Assembly: GCA_016550405.1 (NCBI GenBank)
Contig: JABXGX010000005.1
Coordinates: 1 to 54,223 of the forward strand
DNA from: an archaeon
Lineage (GTDB): Archaea > Asgardarchaeota > Hermodarchaeia > Hermodarchaeales > Hermodarchaeaceae
Direction of reading: 5' to 3'
Length of the DNA: 54,223 bases
Part shown: in pieces, positions 26,685 to 34,794 of the stretch
How positions within the stretch are numbered: the first letter of the stretch is position 1
Layout: every line of letters begins with the position of its first letter
Notes under the pieces: model-generated
Told to the model about the DNA's origin: nothing
Databases searched by the model: none
The model's input: only the letters and a program-made list of their open reading frames with translations
Position numbers and translations under genes: made by a program

Positions 26685-27440
26685 ATGAAACAGGTTTCAT
26701 CTTTTTTTCCTCAAATGCCTAAAACTCTTCTCCTTTCTATAACGGCGTTGATGACAGCTCTCATAGCTGTGCTAACAGTTTCTTTTCAAATCGCAATCCC
26801 TGCCACCCAGGGGTACTTCAATTTGGGCGAAGTTGGCGTCTATATTACGGCAATTCTCTTTGGTCCCATTATCGGAAGCTTCGCAGGAGGCGTTGGATCG
26901 ATGATCGCAGATCTAGCCACTGGATATGCCCACTATGCTCCCGGAACCTTACTTATCAAAGGTCTTGAAGGCTTTATTGTCGGTTACTTGAGTTGGGCCT
27001 TTAGAGACCGCTTTGAACCTAAGCAGTTACGCTACCTTGGAGTTAGCCTAGGTCTTGGATTAGCCCTTTGTATGGTACTCATTGGAGTTCTTCGCTTTAG
27101 CGGTGAGCTTGCCCGTTTGGAGAGTCCTTGGTGGGAAATTCCCTTTTTCCTACCTTCTTGGGTGTGGTTTATTCTCGCTATTTTTCTTGGATCAATGACT
27201 ATTTTTCTAACACTTAGATACGATGCTAAAGTTGCTTGGAATGTTACTGCCATGCTCTTTGGTGGTTTTGTTATGATGACCGGTTACTTCCTCTATCAAT
27301 TCTTCATCTTCCAATATGCAGCCATCGCGGAGTTACCTTTCAATTTCATGCAAGTCATGGTAGGTATTCTTGTGGCACTCCCAATTACACAGCGATTATT
27401 ACTCACTGTGAAGAATTTAGGGTGGATACACCAATCATAA
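26685..27440 (+). CDS. ECF transporter S-component (substrate-binding membrane protein)
   Basis: S-components bind a vitamin or cofactor precursor and work with a shared ATPase/EcfT module. This 251-residue protein has six or so membrane segments and the conserved N-terminal pattern ATQGYFNLGEVGVYITAILF followed by GPIIGSFAGGVGSMIADL and PGTLLIKGLEGFIVGYL. No EcfA or EcfT gene is in the window, so it would use a module encoded elsewhere. Being 36 bases behind a pantoate kinase-like gene and facing the CoA operon, it may import pantothenate, pantoate or a similar compound; this is inference. A GTG at 26676 is in frame, but ATG at 26685 is likelier. Confidence 0.85.
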   Translation: MKQVSSFFPQMPKTLLLSITALMTALIAVLTVSFQIAIPATQGYFNLGEVGVYITAILFGPIIGSFAGGVGSMIADLATGYAHYAPGTLLIKGLEGFIVGYLSWAFRDRFEPKQLRYLGVSLGLGLALCMVLIGVLRFSGELARLESPWWEIPFFLPSWVWFILAIFLGSMTIFLTLRYDAKVAWNVTAMLFGGFVMMTGYFLYQFFIFQYAAIAELPFNFMQVMVGILVALPITQRLLLTVKNLGWIHQS

Positions 27441-27510
27441 TGGTGAGCGCAGGTTTTTAGGGAGTCGAATCAAGTGTTATTGCCAATATTCGACCTTTTC
27501 TGTGTTGTCT

Positions 27511-27906
27511 ATGACTGAGCCACCCGATATCGAGGATCCAATGGAAGCGATTATGCAGATACTCCGGGAGGCGGAGCAAAGCGTCGATGGCATCCAAGGT
27601 GTGGCTGTCGTCTCAACTGATGGTCTCCCGATGGCGAGTGCCGTTGATGCAAAAATTGAGGAGGCCGAACTAGCTGCTTTGGCTTCATCAATGCTCTCTA
27701 TTGGATCTACAACAATGGATAATCTCAAAAAAGGCGAATTGGACAATATCTATGTAAAATGTGACCGGGGTTACATTCTTCTCCGATATAGTGGACCGTT
27801 AGCCGTGGTTCTGTTCATTACAGAAAAAGATGCGCGTTTAGGACCGTTAATGCTTGAGCTGAAACGAACTGCTGCAAGGCTTGAAAAAATGCTTGGATTT
27901 GGCTAG
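27511..27906 (+). CDS. Roadblock/LC7 domain protein
   Basis: This 131-residue protein is one Roadblock/LC7 domain with a short acidic N-terminal extension. Typical segments are VDGIQGVAVVSTDGLPMASA, AALASSMLSIGSTTMDNL, IYVKCDRGYILLRYSGPLAV and a final helix ELKRTAARLEKMLGF. Such proteins form homodimers and often regulate Ras-like or MglA-like GTPases. No GTPase gene is adjacent. An in-frame GTG at 27502 would add three residues. It is convergent with hypB. Confidence 0.92.
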   Translation: MTEPPDIEDPMEAIMQILREAEQSVDGIQGVAVVSTDGLPMASAVDAKIEEAELAALASSMLSIGSTTMDNLKKGELDNIYVKCDRGYILLRYSGPLAVVLFITEKDARLGPLMLELKRTAARLEKMLGFG

Positions 27907-27919
27907 ACCCGTGACAGGT

Positions 27920-28678
27920 TTAGAAGCCCAAGCTTTTGATTACCTCATCAACTCCAATGTCTTTGCGAACACTTGTTCGGAAGACCTTTAGGTTCGGATT
28001 AATTTGCTTGGCATCGCGTTCTAGTTGGTCAACATCGACTTCCATCACATCGGCTAAATCGATTTTATTAATAACAAGGATGTTGGCTTCATGAAACATA
28101 ACAGGGTGTTTTTGAATCATCCAAGGGCCTTCCGTTACACTGACGACTACAAGTCGTAGGTGGCTTCCTAAGGGAAAATCAGCTGGGCAGATGAGATTTC
28201 CAACATTTTCAATTATGATGATCTTAGTTTTGTCTACATTCGCTGAATCAAGGGCCTTTTTAATCAACTTCGCATCGAGATGGCATTCAACACCGGTATT
28301 GACCTGTATTGTCTTTACTCCATGCTTAGCGATCCGATCTGCATCAATAGTAGTCGTAACGTCACCTGCGATAACTAGAATTTCCTCTCGACGATGAGCT
28401 AACTTCTGTGAAATTGTTTCAATCAACGAGGTTTTTCCTGACCCCACACTTCCCAGAATGTTAATAGTACGAATGCCCAGCTTGTTAAAGTAATCAAGAT
28501 TCTCCTGCGCAAGAGATTTATTTCGATCCATAAAATTTTCTTCTACCGAGATGTCAATTGTTTCTGAATTAGACGGGTGGGAGTGCCCATGACTATGACC
28601 ATTGGGATGTGAATGATGGCGCTCGCCTTCATCCGGAGTAATAATCGATCTTTTCCGCTCTTCATCTTTTGGTGCCAT
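27920..28678 (-). CDS. hypB: HypB, nickel-insertion GTPase
   Basis: HypB supplies nickel for NiFe hydrogenase maturation using GTP. After a His-rich N-terminus (HHSHPNGHSHGHSHPS) that could store nickel or zinc, the 252-residue protein has the P-loop GSVGSGKTSLIE, AGDVTTTIDADRI, the metal site GVECHLDAKLI, ENVGNLICPADFPLG and the NKID motif. All GTPase and metal residues are present. No hydrogenase or hypA gene is nearby, so its partners are elsewhere. The ATG at 28678 follows GGAGGTCTACAA, a strong ribosome site. Confidence 0.95.
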   Translation of the reverse strand: MAPKDEERKRSIITPDEGERHHSHPNGHSHGHSHPSNSETIDISVEENFMDRNKSLAQENLDYFNKLGIRTINILGSVGSGKTSLIETISQKLAHRREEILVIAGDVTTTIDADRIAKHGVKTIQVNTGVECHLDAKLIKKALDSANVDKTKIIIIENVGNLICPADFPLGSHLRLVVVSVTEGPWMIQKHPVMFHEANILVINKIDLADVMEVDVDQLERDAKQINPNLKVFRTSVRKDIGVDEVIKSLGF

Positions 28679-28829
28679 TTGTAGACCTCCGAAACTGTGG
28701 GTTTATCCCACACCAGTACTTTTTGAATCATTCCTTCCTTCTAATCAATAAATAAAAGGCGACTAAAATCTCAACTTTTTTACATAAATAGAAGTTGCTT
28801 TCATTATTCATTTGGTTGGAGGTATTTTG

Positions 28830-29624
28830 GTGCAGGCTATCCATATTACAGAAACTCGAGCTATTGTCCCCGTTACTCGAAAATTAACTCAAATGCGATT
28901 TAGTTTAGAAGATCTTGTTGGTTCTGCGGCACCAAGTGACGAAGCTGGCTCTTCAGGAACCAAACGAGGTCGAATGAGTACTCGTCGTATTGGACAACTA
29001 CTTCCCAATGCCGTCTTGCAATGTCAAAGAGCGTCATCATCCTTTATCGAACTAACTCTCACCTACGATCGGATGATTAAAATCCCTGAACTTGGGGGAC
29101 GCGAAAGGCGTTATCGCATCATTCCCTATACAGTGTCATCACCAATTCTCTGGCGCCCTGAAACAGGATTTTGTTTCATAATGGATATCCCAAGTCGTGC
29201 CATTGATGCCGCTACCTGGATTCTATCCTCTGCAGTCCTTGGGTATCCAGGTCGGTTATCCACTTTTGATATCGATACAAGGAAAATGAGCAACATAATA
29301 AGGTCTTTAACGAGTTCTTCAAATGGAGGTCCTGGTGAACTAGTCCGTGCAGTATTTCGAGACATTGAAATCAATGGAAATGAGCTAGACGAAGTCAACA
29401 TTCGTGCCCGGGATTTGAACAAAATAGGCCTTTACAAGGATATCCAGAAGACCGCAGCTTCATTGCACGCTATTAGTTTCATAACACCTCTTATCGACCA
29501 AATCGGGCGTCCACTTTCCTGTCGCATCGATCAGGCTGGAAGCATACTAGTTTATTCACAACGGCTCTCTAACAAGGCACTCCGTGCTCTTGTTCTCTGG
29601 TTTGAGAGCTTGCTTGCGAAGTAA
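28830..29624 (+). CDS. Unknown soluble protein (264 aa)
   Basis: I do not recognise this protein. It has a mixed alpha/beta composition with strands such as SSSFIELTLTYDRMIKIPEL and CFIMDIPSRAIDAATWIL, and conserved-looking sequence RIIPYTVSSPILWRPETGF. No cysteine cluster or membrane segment is seen. An in-frame TTG at 28812 would extend it, but GGAGG at 28818-28822 sits seven bases before the GTG at 28830, so I chose that. It precedes the PRPP synthetase gene by about 90 bases and may be co-transcribed. Confidence 0.72.
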   Translation: MQAIHITETRAIVPVTRKLTQMRFSLEDLVGSAAPSDEAGSSGTKRGRMSTRRIGQLLPNAVLQCQRASSSFIELTLTYDRMIKIPELGGRERRYRIIPYTVSSPILWRPETGFCFIMDIPSRAIDAATWILSSAVLGYPGRLSTFDIDTRKMSNIIRSLTSSSNGGPGELVRAVFRDIEINGNELDEVNIRARDLNKIGLYKDIQKTAASLHAISFITPLIDQIGRPLSCRIDQAGSILVYSQRLSNKALRALVLWFESLLAK

Positions 29625-29715
29625 TCTATAGGCAATCCGCATGCTAACTAGTTTCCACTAAGCTTATGTGCAGTTAGTCGAACTTAAGAAGCATCTTCAC
29701 GTGAGGATATCATCC

Positions 29716-30606
29716 ATGGTCTTAATAACAAGCGGGAGCCCCTCAAAATTCTTGGCTTGGAATGTTGCCCAAGCGCTCAAAGCGAAGTACCTGAATACTG
29801 AGGTAAAGCATTTTCCTGATGGTGAAACCTACGTAAGGTTTCTCGGTGAAGTCGCAAAAGAGGAAATCATTGTGGTCCAATCCCTTGCCATAAAGCCAAA
29901 CGACCATCTCATTGAACTTTTTCTTATGCTTGACGCGCTCAAAGACCTAAAGGCAAAACGGGTCATTACCGTTCTACCTTACTTTGCTTATGCCAGACAA
30001 GATGAACGATTTAAGCCAGGGGAAGCAATCAGTCTGAAAACTATCAGCCGGCTTGTTGAAGCTGCAGGGTCTGATTATATTTTCACAATCGATTCGCATC
30101 GTCATCGAGTTGTTGATCAAGACGATCTTACAACTGTTCCTTTACATGATTTAACAGCAATGGCTGAGCTTGCTCATTACATGAATAAGAAACACACTCT
30201 CAAGAATCCCGCCGTCATTGGACCTGATGCCGAAGCAGGTGCTTGGGCGAAAACGGCAGCTGATGCATTATCTGTAGATTATGATGCCCTTGAAAAGGAA
30301 CGCCATGATGCAGAAACCGTTGAAATCAAACCCCGAAGATTAGATCTCAAGGGGAGAGATGTGTTAGTCGTAGACGATATTATTAGTACAGGAAACACTA
30401 TCATCAAAGCAATCGGTGTTCTGAAGGATAATGGTGCAAATAACATCTACGTTGCATGTACGCATCCTCTTCTTGTCCTCAATGCACTTGTCCGAATCTA
30501 TGAAGCTGGTGCCTTAGACGTTGTTGGTACTGATACTGTCCCCTCAGCCATTAGTCACGTATCGGTTGCTCCAGTAATTGCCAACGCAATAAAGAATCTA
30601 AAATAG
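29716..30606 (+). CDS. prs: Ribose-phosphate pyrophosphokinase
   Basis: The enzyme makes PRPP from ribose 5-phosphate and ATP for nucleotide, histidine and tryptophan synthesis. The 296-residue protein shows FPDGETYVRF, VLPYFAYARQDERFKPGEA, FTIDSHRH, GPDAEAGAWA and the PRPP-binding loop LVVDDIISTGNTIIKA, plus HPLLVLNAL. Length fits archaeal class members. An ATG-less upstream extension exists in frame from 29668, but GTGAGGAT before the ATG at 29716 makes this the likely start. The next small gene begins 12 bases after the stop. Confidence 0.95.
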   Translation: MVLITSGSPSKFLAWNVAQALKAKYLNTEVKHFPDGETYVRFLGEVAKEEIIVVQSLAIKPNDHLIELFLMLDALKDLKAKRVITVLPYFAYARQDERFKPGEAISLKTISRLVEAAGSDYIFTIDSHRHRVVDQDDLTTVPLHDLTAMAELAHYMNKKHTLKNPAVIGPDAEAGAWAKTAADALSVDYDALEKERHDAETVEIKPRRLDLKGRDVLVVDDIISTGNTIIKAIGVLKDNGANNIYVACTHPLLVLNALVRIYEAGALDVVGTDTVPSAISHVSVAPVIANAIKNLK

Positions 30607-30618
30607 CCGGTGAATTCC

Positions 30619-30876
30619 ATGTCTGAATCTCCTCGAAAATTCTGGAAAGCCCTCAAATGCCCAATTTGTGGTGAGCGTGCAGTCTTCTATGTCACAACGG
30701 ATGCAGTGAAAGATGCTACCCAATATCCAGTCCCATTCGAGGTCATACATGAAGATCACAAATTTAAAATCTTTCTCGATTCAGGGCTTCTTATTAGTAG
30801 AATAGAGGAACCCAAAGAAGTTCCCCCAACACCAGCAAAACAAAAAGCGAAAACCAAAAGCAAAAAGACTAAATAA
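30619..30876 (+). CDS. Small zinc-knuckle protein with basic tail, unknown
   Basis: This 85-residue protein begins with a CPICGE zinc-knuckle half (Cys-x2-Cys) near residue 15 and ends in a Lys-rich tail. Only two cysteines are present, so zinc would need a partner or other ligands. The middle region has FEVIHEDHKFKIFLDSG. A GTG at 30610 is in frame three codons earlier. It follows prs by 12 bases and is probably co-transcribed; the stop is 24 bases before the tRNA. Role unknown. Confidence 0.7.
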   Translation: MSESPRKFWKALKCPICGERAVFYVTTDAVKDATQYPVPFEVIHEDHKFKIFLDSGLLISRIEEPKEVPPTPAKQKAKTKSKKTK

Positions 30877-30915
30877 GGCAAATTCGCTTTTTTGCGCTGT
30901 AGCCCGTTAGTGTAG

Positions 30916-30938
30916 ATTACTCCCCTGTGAGTAGACAC
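30916..30938 (+). other. Intron in the tRNA-Gln D loop
   Basis: About 23 bases separate AG from TTGGTCAA in the D loop. The insert folds into a hairpin (TACTC with GAGTA, loop CCCTGT), and the flanking GTGT and ACAC can pair, giving a relaxed bulge-helix substrate. The ends are ambiguous by a few bases because ATT is repeated at both borders. Confidence 0.65.
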
Positions 30939-30963
30939 ATTGGTCAATCATCCGAGGCTCTGG

Positions 30964-30988
30964 GCCTATTAATCATAATGGGAGAGAA
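30964..30988 (+). other. Canonical 37/38 intron of tRNA-Gln
   Basis: About 25 bases lie between position 37 (G) and 38 (A) of the anticodon loop. The insert contains ATTA with TAAT and CC with GG pairing, so it can form the helical part of a splicing-endonuclease substrate. Confidence 0.75.
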
Positions 30989-31026
30989 ACCTTGGGACCG
31001 CGGTTCGAATCCGCGACGGGCTACCA

Positions 31027-31034
31027 TTCTTTTT
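31027..31034 (+). terminator. T-rich terminator after tRNA-Gln
   Basis: The run TTCTTTTT follows the CCA end directly. Short T-runs end archaeal stable RNA transcripts. Confidence 0.4.
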
Positions 31035-31039
31035 CAGGC

Positions 31040-31588
31040 TCACCGATCAAAAAATGGATTCTTTCCTGTGGCTGCTAGAGGAATACCAATGATGATTGTG
31101 GATTCAGGCATCAGTTTCAATCGGTAGGCCGCGGTTCCTGCTCGGAAGAAGATCCGATTATCAACGTTGTGAATTTGAGCGGTCTTTACTGCGCTTCCCA
31201 ATGCAATTCCTAGGTCTATTGCCTTGATAATACAAGTGGGACCTGCAAAGAATCGGCCTTCTTTTCTTCCGACTTTTAGCATTTGACTACAGTTGTCGAA
31301 TCCACAAGCACCGCATTGTGTACCTAAGGTCTTTGGCCCTTTGAGCCCGACTAAGAATAAGGCTGGACATTGCTCAATGTTCTTAGCATCTCGGGTCCAG
31401 TGATCCGTAGGGTCTTTTGATATTTTATACATCTCTTTAGCAACTGCGTCCTTCTCTTTTCCAGTCAAAATCATCGTTTCGATATCGTCTTCACCACGAC
31501 CCTTTGGCGCAGTCCGAGCTGCAAGCAGCATTAATCGAGCAATATCTAACACCGCTTTCGTTTCTTCTTCTGATCCAGAAATACGCAT
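31040..31588 (-). CDS. DUF2148 ferredoxin-like domain protein
   Basis: This 182-residue protein matches the DUF2148 family found in archaea and anaerobic bacteria. The cysteine cluster GTQCGACGFDNCSQM near residue 92 and the later GPTCIIKAIDLGIALGSAV probably bind an Fe-S cluster. Residues 15-45 form a helix with APKGRGEDDIET, also typical. The activity is unknown; redox function is inferred. It converges on the tRNA, with its stop 14 bases after the CCA, and is divergent from a geranylgeranyl reductase gene. Confidence 0.9.
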   Translation of the reverse strand: MRISGSEEETKAVLDIARLMLLAARTAPKGRGEDDIETMILTGKEKDAVAKEMYKISKDPTDHWTRDAKNIEQCPALFLVGLKGPKTLGTQCGACGFDNCSQMLKVGRKEGRFFAGPTCIIKAIDLGIALGSAVKTAQIHNVDNRIFFRAGTAAYRLKLMPESTIIIGIPLAATGKNPFFDR

Positions 31589-31681
31589 AGAAACACCGAG
31601 TCCTTGAAGTACATTTGGTAATTTTAGGCTTTACCTTCAACTGTTAAGATTATATGCCCAACCATCTAACAATCCCTCACC

Positions 31682-32893
31682 ATGGTTGAGTCGAAATATG
31701 ATGTAGTTATTGTAGGTGCAGGTCCCGCAGGTCTATTAGCATCAGAAATCATCGCCAAGCGAGGATTTACTGTTGCAGTAGTTGAAAAAGATCAGATTCC
31801 TGGAAAAACGAAACCATGTGGCGGCTTCCTCACCTCCGAAGGTGTTAGTATTGCTGAAATCCCAGTGGAACTCGCGGAGAGGAGGACGAGTGGGTTATCA
31901 CTTTCAATACCTGGGCATCCACTACGCCATATCAATTACCCTCAACCTATTGGAATCCAAATTACACGAGAAGCACTGGGACGCTTTTTATGCCAACGTA
32001 CCCAAAGCTCGGGGGCTCAGATCTTTCTTCAACACCAAATGATAAGCTGTTTTCGTGAAGATTCAGGGTGGCGATTGATTCTTAGAGGGAAGATAAAGGA
32101 ACTACACTCTTCGATTTTAATTGGAGCAGATGGGGTCAATTCTACGGTTGCACGCGAAACCGGGTTTCGACATCGGTTTAACAAGGATCAGCTTGGTATT
32201 ACAGTTCAAGCGCACATCACCTTATCTGAAGCTCAAATCTCTTCACGATTTGGTTCTCGTATGGAGCTTTATTATGGAAGGGAAATCTGTCCATATGGGT
32301 ATCTGTGGATTTTTCCTAAAAGAAATTCAGTATATGTAGGCGTAGGCTCTCTTCTTAGTGCGGTTCATGACAGGCTCGAACCTTACTTACACAATTTCAT
32401 CAGGAACCATCCAATTGGAAAGCGACAACTTGCTGGAGGGACAATTCAACGGGTGGAAAGAGCGTTGGTTCCATTAACCTATGAGCGGCGGTCTACTGCT
32501 GATGGGGTCTTATTAGCTGGAGATGCCGCAGGACACTGCAGTGCCATAACTGGAGAAGGTATTCATTACGCCTTTATGGCTGGCAAAATCGCGGGCGAAG
32601 TCAGCACCGAAGCAATTGCTAATGGTGATACAAGTGCTTGCTTCCTTCGTAAGTATGAAAAGCAATGGACTCATACCTTCGGGAGTGATCTCAAATGGGG
32701 ATTACGTCTTCGCAATCTTTTCTATCGTGGAATGACGTCCCAAAATGTTAGCTCAGGAATTACCGCTAACAAACGATTTCTACAACTAGCCGCGGATCTG
32801 ATTGTTGGAGTCCGTCCATATCGAAATACAATCCTACGTGCCCTTCCTCACTATCTCTGGCAACGAATGAAATCAATCGGATTCCGCTCTTAG
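31682..32893 (+). CDS. Geranylgeranyl reductase family FAD protein (first copy)
   Basis: These flavoproteins saturate the isoprenoid chains of archaeal lipids or reduce related isoprenoids. The 403 residues have the FAD start VVIVGAGPAGLLASEI, a KPCGGFLTSEG cysteine motif of the ChlP/BchP type, LIGADGVNSTVARETG, the family motif CPYGYLWIFPKR and LLAGDAAGHCSAITGEGIHY. It differs from the second copy at 39576 in the cysteine region (CGGF rather than CGEA) and is followed by the lipoate genes after about 100 bases. The exact substrate could be lipid or a quinone side chain. Confidence 0.9.
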   Translation: MVESKYDVVIVGAGPAGLLASEIIAKRGFTVAVVEKDQIPGKTKPCGGFLTSEGVSIAEIPVELAERRTSGLSLSIPGHPLRHINYPQPIGIQITREALGRFLCQRTQSSGAQIFLQHQMISCFREDSGWRLILRGKIKELHSSILIGADGVNSTVARETGFRHRFNKDQLGITVQAHITLSEAQISSRFGSRMELYYGREICPYGYLWIFPKRNSVYVGVGSLLSAVHDRLEPYLHNFIRNHPIGKRQLAGGTIQRVERALVPLTYERRSTADGVLLAGDAAGHCSAITGEGIHYAFMAGKIAGEVSTEAIANGDTSACFLRKYEKQWTHTFGSDLKWGLRLRNLFYRGMTSQNVSSGITANKRFLQLAADLIVGVRPYRNTILRALPHYLWQRMKSIGFRS

Positions 32894-32997
32894 GCTTCTT
32901 GAGCTGGGATCCACCAACCCGAAAAACTAATTTTTCTGCATACTCAGCTATTCGTTAAGCACTTCGATGTTACCTGTAATAGTTTGAGGAAAATTAT

Positions 32998-33993
32998 TTG
33001 CCTGATAATATTCGAATATCAATAGGAACTGCTTCATTGCTAGGTTTGGTCCAATGTAAATTAGATGCTTTGCCCACCACTGCATACACCATGACCTATG
33101 TGAAAACTCGTTGTAGTGCGAATTGCGCATTTTGTGCCCAAGCACGGGAAAGTGAAGCCAAAGCTAACCAACTTTCTCGGGTCACATGGCCTTCATATCC
33201 ACTAGATGAGGTTACTGTGACACTCGCTGAAACCGGAACTGCTTCCCCTTTTAGACGTCTCTGTATCCAGACAGTGTGCTATCCCAGTCTCATTACTGAC
33301 CTCGCATCTCTCATTAGCGAATTTAAAAAAATCGTACCTTATATTCCAATCTCACTCGCGCTCCCTCCGCTTAATGCGAATCAACTGCAAGCTCTGTATG
33401 ATTATGGAGTCGATCGAGTCGCAATCTCTCTTGACGCAGTCACTCCCGAACTCTTTGATTCTATCAAAGGAAGTAATGTTCACGGTCCTTTTACGTGGAA
33501 TCAACACTGGCGCACCTTAAACATTGCCCAATCTATCTTTGGCTCACATCGCACCACAACTCATCTTATCATTGGGCTGGGAGAAACTGAACAACAGACA
33601 GTATATCTAATCCAAGAACTAGTCAACAACGGCATTACAATCGGCTTGTTTCCGTTTACACCAATCGTCGGCACCCCATTAGAAAATCATCATCGTCCAT
33701 CTCTGGGAAATTACCGTCGCATACAATTAGCCCATTACCTCCTTCAGAACCATGTCATAACAGCAGCAGATATCAGGTTCAACGCCTCACGGCAAATCAC
33801 CAGATTTGGACTAACTAGGGAACAACTTGCTGATGTAATTGCACGAGGGAAGGCTTTTCAAACATCCGGCTGCCCTTCATGTAACCGTCCCTTCTTCACA
33901 GAAACGCCCAGAGGTCCACTCTATAATTACCCCTTTCCTCCTTCAGATGAAGCTCTTCAAGAAATCAAATTTCAATTAACTGGAGTCCTATAA
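32998..33993 (+). CDS. Radical SAM protein, BioB-like, LipS1/LipS2 type
   Basis: The 331-residue protein has the radical SAM motif CSANCAFCAQA (residues about 39-49) and later conserved segments of the biotin-synthase-like group, including IGLGETEQQT, and a C-terminal CPSC. With the ligase and a second radical SAM protein downstream, it fits the archaeal two-part lipoyl synthase (LipS1 with LipS2), which inserts two sulfurs into octanoyl groups on protein. I cannot tell which of the two it is. The start is TTG, supported by GAGG at 32986-32989 eight bases upstream. It is the first gene of a three-gene operon; the ligase starts three bases after its stop. Confidence 0.82.
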   Translation: MPDNIRISIGTASLLGLVQCKLDALPTTAYTMTYVKTRCSANCAFCAQARESEAKANQLSRVTWPSYPLDEVTVTLAETGTASPFRRLCIQTVCYPSLITDLASLISEFKKIVPYIPISLALPPLNANQLQALYDYGVDRVAISLDAVTPELFDSIKGSNVHGPFTWNQHWRTLNIAQSIFGSHRTTTHLIIGLGETEQQTVYLIQELVNNGITIGLFPFTPIVGTPLENHHRPSLGNYRRIQLAHYLLQNHVITAADIRFNASRQITRFGLTREQLADVIARGKAFQTSGCPSCNRPFFTETPRGPLYNYPFPPSDEALQEIKFQLTGVL

Positions 33994-33996
33994 AAC

Positions 33997-34794
33997 ATGG
34001 CAAAATTATGGCGCTTAATTCGGACTGGAATTTTCAATGCCTTTGAAAATATGGCAATTGACCATGTTTTGTTAGACGGCTGTCATAAAGATACTGCTGC
34101 AAATACGATCCGATTTTACCGTTGGAATCCCTCTGCGGTCTCAATCGGGCGATTTCAACACCTTGAAGACGAAGTCGATGTTGAAGCCTGCCAAAAACTG
34201 AACATCGATATTGTACGACGGCTCTCAAGTGGAGGCGCCGTCTATCATGATTTTGAAGGAGAACTAACCTACAGTATAATCTGCCGAACCGATGACACCC
34301 AACTACCCTCAGACGTAATTGAAACCTATCAGCACCTTTGCAGCGGACTACTCGTTGGCCTCAACCGCCTTGGGGTTACTGCCAAATTCGCCCCCGGCTC
34401 AGAGAATTATTGTCCCAATCTCTTTGTGAAAAAGCGTAAAATATCCGGAAACGCCCAATCCCGTCGCGGCAACACCCTCCTTCAACATGGCACAATACTC
34501 AGAACGCTAGACCTTCACAAAATGTTCACATTTCTTAAAATCAACAAAAGGAAAGCAGATGCTGATGGTATCAACAGAGCTGCAATGTCATTGACATCAC
34601 TTCAACACGAACTAGGAAAACCACCTTCCTTTGGCCAAATCGAAGAAGCTCTTATTGAAGGGCTTTCTGGAACATTACCTGCACGATTCTACGAAGAAGG
34701 CCTAACCGATGCTGAACTGCAATCAGCCCGTCAAATCGCCAAATCGTGGTATGCTAAAAAAGACTGGACCTACCAACGGGGGCTAACAAAATGA
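33997..34794 (+). CDS. Lipoate/octanoate-protein ligase, short form
   Basis: The enzyme attaches lipoate or octanoate to carrier proteins. The 265-residue protein shows RFYRWNPSAVSIGRFQ, RRLSSGGAVYHDFEGELTYS and KRKISGNAQSRRG with the catalytic Lys, all typical of the LplA catalytic domain, and a short C-terminal helix region ending in a WTYQRG motif. It is shorter than bacterial LplA, like the archaeal sLpl form that works with LipS1/LipS2. It is flanked by two radical SAM genes, three bases after one stop and overlapping the next start by four. Confidence 0.92.
   Translation: MAKLWRLIRTGIFNAFENMAIDHVLLDGCHKDTAANTIRFYRWNPSAVSIGRFQHLEDEVDVEACQKLNIDIVRRLSSGGAVYHDFEGELTYSIICRTDDTQLPSDVIETYQHLCSGLLVGLNRLGVTAKFAPGSENYCPNLFVKKRKISGNAQSRRGNTLLQHGTILRTLDLHKMFTFLKINKRKADADGINRAAMSLTSLQHELGKPPSFGQIEEALIEGLSGTLPARFYEEGLTDAELQSARQIAKSWYAKKDWTYQRGLTK

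Larger units (their letters stand above)
30901..31026 (+). tRNA. tRNA-Gln(CUG) with two introns and encoded CCA
   Basis: All arms can be drawn once two insertions are removed. The acceptor stem is AGCCCGT (30901-30907) with ACGGGCT (31016-31022), discriminator A, then CCA at 31024-31026. The D stem is GTGT with TCAT, the D loop carries the classic GGTCAA, and the anticodon stem is CGAGG (30953-30957) with CCTTG (30990-30994). The anticodon CTG is at 30960-30962. The T arm is CGCGG, TTCGAAT, CCGCG. Intron 1, about 23 bases, interrupts the D loop; intron 2, about 25 bases, is at the canonical position 37/38. The identity is glutamine, reading CAG. Confidence 0.88.
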
